A stretch of 64,000 nt of DNA from JABFWF01 sp035539135 (lineage in GTDB: Bacteria > Pseudomonadota > Gammaproteobacteria > Xanthomonadales > Xanthomonadaceae), in assembly GCA_035539135.1 (NCBI GenBank), contig DATLJD010000013.1, positions 62,001 through 126,000 on the forward strand. The letters are read 5' to 3'. Below, piece by piece: positions 58,426 through 64,000 of this stretch. The position numbers were made by a program, and so were the translations under genes. The notes beneath the pieces are model-generated. The model saw only the letters and a program-made list of their open reading frames with translations. It did no database searches and was not told the origin of the DNA. Every line of letters begins with the position of its first letter. Within the stretch, counting starts at the first letter, position 1.

Positions 58426-58483
58426 CTTGGGTGGCGCACGATTCTAGCGCGGTGCCCGCGCGCGTTCCGACGCGCAGGCGGCG

Positions 58484-59334
58484 TCAGCCGACGCAGCCGA
58501 GCGTGACCCGGTCGCGCCCTTCCAGGTCCTGCGCGGTGCGCACGTCGCCGAAGCCGGCCTGCTGCAGCAGCGCGCGCACCGCGTCACCCTGGGTCCAGCC
58601 GTGCTCCAGCAGCAGCCAGCCGCCCGCGGCCAGGTGCGCCGGCGCGCCTGCCACCAGCGTACGGATCGCGTCGAGCCCGTCGGCGCCCGAGGACAGCGCG
58701 GTCGCCGGCTCGAAGCGCAAATCGCCCTCCCCCAGGTGCGGGTCGTCGAGCGCGATGTAGGGCGGGTTGCTGGCGATCAGGTCGAAGCGCTCGCCGCGCA
58801 GGGGCGCGAACCAATCTCCGCTGCGGAACGCGACGTTGCCGACGCCGTTGCGCTCGGCATTGCCGCACGCGACCGCGAGCGCGGCCTCGCTGGCGTCGGT
58901 GGCAACCACGCGCGCGTGCGGGCGTTCGCGCGCGATCGCCAGCGCGATCGCGCCGCTGCCGGTGCCGAGGTCGGCGACGCGCAGCGGCACCTCCGCTGGC
59001 AGCCGTTCCAGCGCCAGCTCCACCAGCAGCTCGGTCTCCGGGCGCGGGATCAGCGTCGCCGGCGTGACAGCGAGATCCAGCGACCAGAAGCCCTGGCGTC
59101 CGGTGAGGTAGGCGACCGGTTCGCCGGACCGGCGACGCGCGACCAGCTCCGTGAAACGCTCGGCGGCGCCCGCGGGCAGCGCGGCATCGCCGTGCGCGAA
59201 CAGCCAGCCACGCGAGGCACGGAGCACGTGTGCGAGCAGCAGCTCGGCGTCGGCCGCATCCACCAGGCTGCGCGCGGCGCGCAGCACACCGGCGATGCAC
59301 GTCGCGCCGGAAGCACCGCCTGGCCGGACGTCGC

Positions 59335-59338
<4 letters not shown>
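58484..59338 (-). CDS. prmC: Peptide chain release factor N5-glutamine methyltransferase
   Basis: A 284-residue SAM-dependent methyltransferase: YLTGRQGFWSLDLAVTPATLIPRPETELLV, VADLGTGSGAIALAIA, and the substrate motif NPPY (191-194). It methylates the GGQ glutamine of RF1 and RF2. The start is a GTG at 59338 overlapping the stop of the M1 peptidase gene upstream (GTGA). In many bacteria it follows prfA; here it follows a peptidase. Confidence 0.95.
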
Positions 59339-62016
<2,678 letters not shown>

Positions 62017-62117
62017 GGGAGGCTCCTGACGGCAAGCCGTGCAGCCTAGCGCCTGCGCTCCGGCGCGGACCATGACGAAAGTACCGGGCCGCCGGGGAGC
62101 GGCCCCGCCGCGCGGTC

Positions 62118-62972
62118 TCAGGGCGCCGATGGCGCCGGCGCGCCGCCCTCGGCAAGCGGCACGTGGTACTCGGCGAGCACGCGGGCGATCGCGGCGCGGT
62201 TGCGCTCCAGGGCGGCGTCCAGTTCGCGCCGCAGCGCGCGGTCGCCGCGGCGCACGCCCATCGACACGTCGAAGACCATCGGCGACTGCGGGCCGTCCAG
62301 CCACGGCGTGACCGGCACCAGCACGAGCGGCACCGGCGAACGCGCGGCGAACCAGCCGGCGGTCGGGCCCCACACCACCGCCACGTCGACGTCGCCGCGG
62401 GCGACCGCCTCGACGATCGCCGCCTGCGGCGCGGCGCTGCGGTAATCGCCGTACACCATGTAGCCGCGCATCCTCGCCTGCAGCCCGCGCCGCGCCATCG
62501 CGTGCGCCGGCGGGGTGTTGGCGCCGTCGTCGCCGACCAGCTGCACCCCGATCAGCAGCGCGCGCAGGCGCGGATCGTCGTAGGAGGACAGCGATTCGAG
62601 GCCGCGATCGGCGCGGCTGACGAAGACGTAGCCCGAGCGGTAGTACGGATGGGTGGTGCCGGCCATGTCGCTGCTGCTGGCAATGCCGGGCACCACGTCG
62701 CAGGCACCGGCGTTCAGCGTGTTGCGCAGCATGCCTCGCCGCTGCGCCCACCAGGTGTAGCGGACCCGCGCGCCGAGGTCGCGCGCGACGAGTTCGACGA
62801 TGCGGTTCTCGAAGCCCTCGCCCGCGCGGTTGGAGAACGGCAGGTTGTTGGGATCGGCGCAGACGCGCAGCTCGCGCGCGTGCAGGGGCGCCCACGCGCA
62901 GGCGGCGGCGAGCAGCAGGAGCGCGGCGCGGCGGCGCATGCGTCGCGCCGGCGTGCGGACGAACGCCGTCAT
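62118..62972 (-). CDS. MxaJ-like periplasmic substrate-binding protein
   Basis: A 284-residue protein: signal peptide (about 1-36, with RRRAALLLLAAACAWAPLHA), then a type II periplasmic binding fold: RELRVCADPNNLPFSNRAGEGFENRIVELVARDLGARVRYTWW (in pieces), TLNAGACDVVPGIASSSDMAGTTHPYYRSGYVFV. The start VCADPNNLPFS is that of the quinoprotein-associated MoxJ/MxaJ group in methanol and alcohol dehydrogenase clusters. It overlaps the beta-propeller gene by four bases. The cognate dehydrogenase is not in the window. Confidence 0.85.
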   Translation of the reverse strand: MTAFVRTPARRMRRRAALLLLAAACAWAPLHARELRVCADPNNLPFSNRAGEGFENRIVELVARDLGARVRYTWWAQRRGMLRNTLNAGACDVVPGIASSSDMAGTTHPYYRSGYVFVSRADRGLESLSSYDDPRLRALLIGVQLVGDDGANTPPAHAMARRGLQARMRGYMVYGDYRSAAPQAAIVEAVARGDVDVAVVWGPTAGWFAARSPVPLVLVPVTPWLDGPQSPMVFDVSMGVRRGDRALRRELDAALERNRAAIARVLAEYHVPLAEGGAPAPSAP

Positions 62973-63937
62973 GGCACCACCACCACGCCCCACGGCTTGC
63001 CGCCGGTCGGCACCTTCGCCAGCACGCGGTTGGCGACGAGGTCGATCACGGTGACGTCGCCCGACAGGCCGGCCGCGGCGTACAGGCGACGGCCGGCGGG
63101 ATCCACGCCGATGCCCCAGTTGCGGAAGCCGACCGGGAAGTAGCGTCGGATCGCGTAATCGCGCGGATCCACCTCGGCGACGGCGTTGCCGCGGCCGAGC
63201 GCGACGAAGGCGCGGTCGCCGTGCAACACCAGGCCCACCGCCTGCACCGTGTCCGGCGCGCCGGAATCGCGGTCGAAGTCGATCGTGTGCAGCAGCTTGC
63301 GCGAGGGCATCTCGAACACGGCGACCGTCGCCCGCGTCTCCGACGACACCCACAGGCGGGTGCCGTCGGCGCTGAAGACCGCGTCGCGCGGCCGGGTGCC
63401 GACCATCACGCTGTCCACCAGTTCGCCGCTGCGCGCGTCGATGAAATGGACCAGGCTCGCGCTCTCGGAGGTACAGATCACCCACCGCCCGTCCGGGCTG
63501 ACCGCCATGCCCTCGGGCTCGGCGCCGACCTCGACCTCGCGCACGATCTTCTTCGCGGCGATGTCAAGGAAGGAGACCTTCGCGTCGTCCTCGTTGGCGA
63601 TGTACAGCCAGCGGCCGTCCGGGCTCAGCGCGAAGCGCTCGGGATCCGGTCCGGACGGCAAGTGGTCGACCACCTTGCGCGCCGCCAGGTCGACCACGTC
63701 GATCCGGTTGTCGTCGCTGACGGCGACGTACAGGCGCCTGCCGTCCGGACCCAGCGCCATCCCGCGCGGACGCGCGCCGACGGCGATCGCGTAGGCGGGC
63801 TTCGCCCACTGCCCGCCCTCGATCACGTGCACGACGTCGGCCTGCTCATCGGAGACGTAGGCGGTTTCCGCCCACGCCGCCGGCGCGCCGAACGCGAACA
63901 CCAGGCACACGACGGCTTCAGTCCAGCGCATCCGCAC
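62969..63937 (-). CDS. Exported YVTN-type beta-propeller protein (PQQ-dehydrogenase associated)
   Basis: A 322-residue protein with signal peptide (1-23, AWA-E) and seven blades of the YVTN/NHL type; repeats include PRGMALGPDGRRLYVAVSDDNRIDVVDL, ERFALSPDGRWLYIANEDDAKVSFLDI and PEGMAVSPDGRWVICTSES. The group is named for its location in PQQ-dependent alcohol catabolism clusters. It is coupled to the MxaJ-like gene. An ATG two codons downstream is also possible. Confidence 0.88.
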   Translation of the reverse strand: MRMRWTEAVVCLVFAFGAPAAWAETAYVSDEQADVVHVIEGGQWAKPAYAIAVGARPRGMALGPDGRRLYVAVSDDNRIDVVDLAARKVVDHLPSGPDPERFALSPDGRWLYIANEDDAKVSFLDIAAKKIVREVEVGAEPEGMAVSPDGRWVICTSESASLVHFIDARSGELVDSVMVGTRPRDAVFSADGTRLWVSSETRATVAVFEMPSRKLLHTIDFDRDSGAPDTVQAVGLVLHGDRAFVALGRGNAVAEVDPRDYAIRRYFPVGFRNWGIGVDPAGRRLYAAAGLSGDVTVIDLVANRVLAKVPTGGKPWGVVVVP

Positions 63938-64000
63938 GCCTCCTTCCCTCGCCCAGCCAGCGTCCCAGCAGCAACAGGCCCGCGCCCGCGTGCACCAGGC
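63918..64000 (-). CDS. 3' end of an upstream gene (partial)
   Basis: An open frame runs from the window edge to TGA at 63918-63920, giving 26 residues: hydrophobic LVHAGAGLLLLGRWLG then a charged tail ending ADALD. It overlaps the start of the beta-propeller gene by 20 bases. The end of a membrane protein, perhaps an ABC permease of the same cluster, is plausible. Too little is present to assign a family. Confidence 0.4.
   Translation of the reverse strand, partial: LVHAGAGLLLLGRWLGEGRRRADALD

Overview
The window is very GC-rich DNA (about 70% G+C by eye) from a chromosome of the Xanthomonadaceae, most likely near Lysobacter or Luteimonas. The assignment rests on gene content and order: a bifunctional xanB-type enzyme, an Rrf2-sufBCDS operon with a Rieske ferredoxin, the murA-ibaG / kdsD-kdsC-lptCAB-rpoN-hpf-ptsN-hprK-rapZ block, a secreted M4 protease with PPC domains, and short palindromic REP repeats. 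I see no phage, insertion sequence, CRISPR array, rRNA or tRNA. Almost everything is densely packed core genome, with many 1-4 base stop/start overlaps.

Layout. 0-0.2 kb: edge of a SET-domain gene. 0.4-7.6 kb: a cytochrome c lipoprotein, then the suf iron-sulfur operon with an upstream palindromic operator. 7.6-11.6 kb: REP-like DNA, a Fur box, and a siderophore receptor/PiuC/PepSY iron-uptake operon. 11.6-14.5 kb: a HutD-like gene, a ComEA-like gene with an unusual structured RNA behind it, and an M20 peptidase. 14.5-18.6 kb: xanB, the amgK-murU peptidoglycan recycling pair and hda, with a REP pair forming the ends of murU and hda. 18.6-24.1 kb: AI-2E transporter, DUF2066, purMN and two DUF3108 paralogues. 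24.2-33.4 kb: murA/ibaG and the divergent LPS-transport, sigma-54 and nitrogen-PTS block. 33.5-38.3 kb: an unusual serine protease, then a soluble mannose-type IIA/HPr/EI phosphorelay. 38.3-43.6 kb: acylphosphatase, TlpA, YihY, WrbA, DUF2069, TPR-sulfotransferase and a short asparaginase. 43.7-47 kb: secreted M4 protease with a Clp/CRP site, and sufT. 47-55.2 kb: two orphan membrane proteins and a transhydrogenase operon split by an opposite-strand ECF sigma cluster, then DUF1631. 55.3-62 kb: nitroreductase, flap exonuclease, NUDIX, proline iminopeptidase, prmC and an M1 aminopeptidase. 62.1-64 kb: an MxaJ-like binding protein and beta-propeller, the edge of a probable PQQ-dehydrogenase cluster.

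The most notable signal is on the minus strand at 12291-12430. Directly behind the ComEA-like gene, four stem-loops with AGGA or AGGGA loops, an exact ACAGGGAUGU (the CsrA/RsmA SELEX core) and a Rho-independent terminator lie in 140 bases. This is the architecture of a CsrB/RsmZ-type regulatory RNA, a class I do not recall being described for this family. Other points worth following are the stop codons supplied by a REP pair, the split pnt operon, an 11-residue-repeat secreted protein beside an ECF sigma factor, and a long M4-protease leader carrying a perfect Clp site and further ANGGA motifs.
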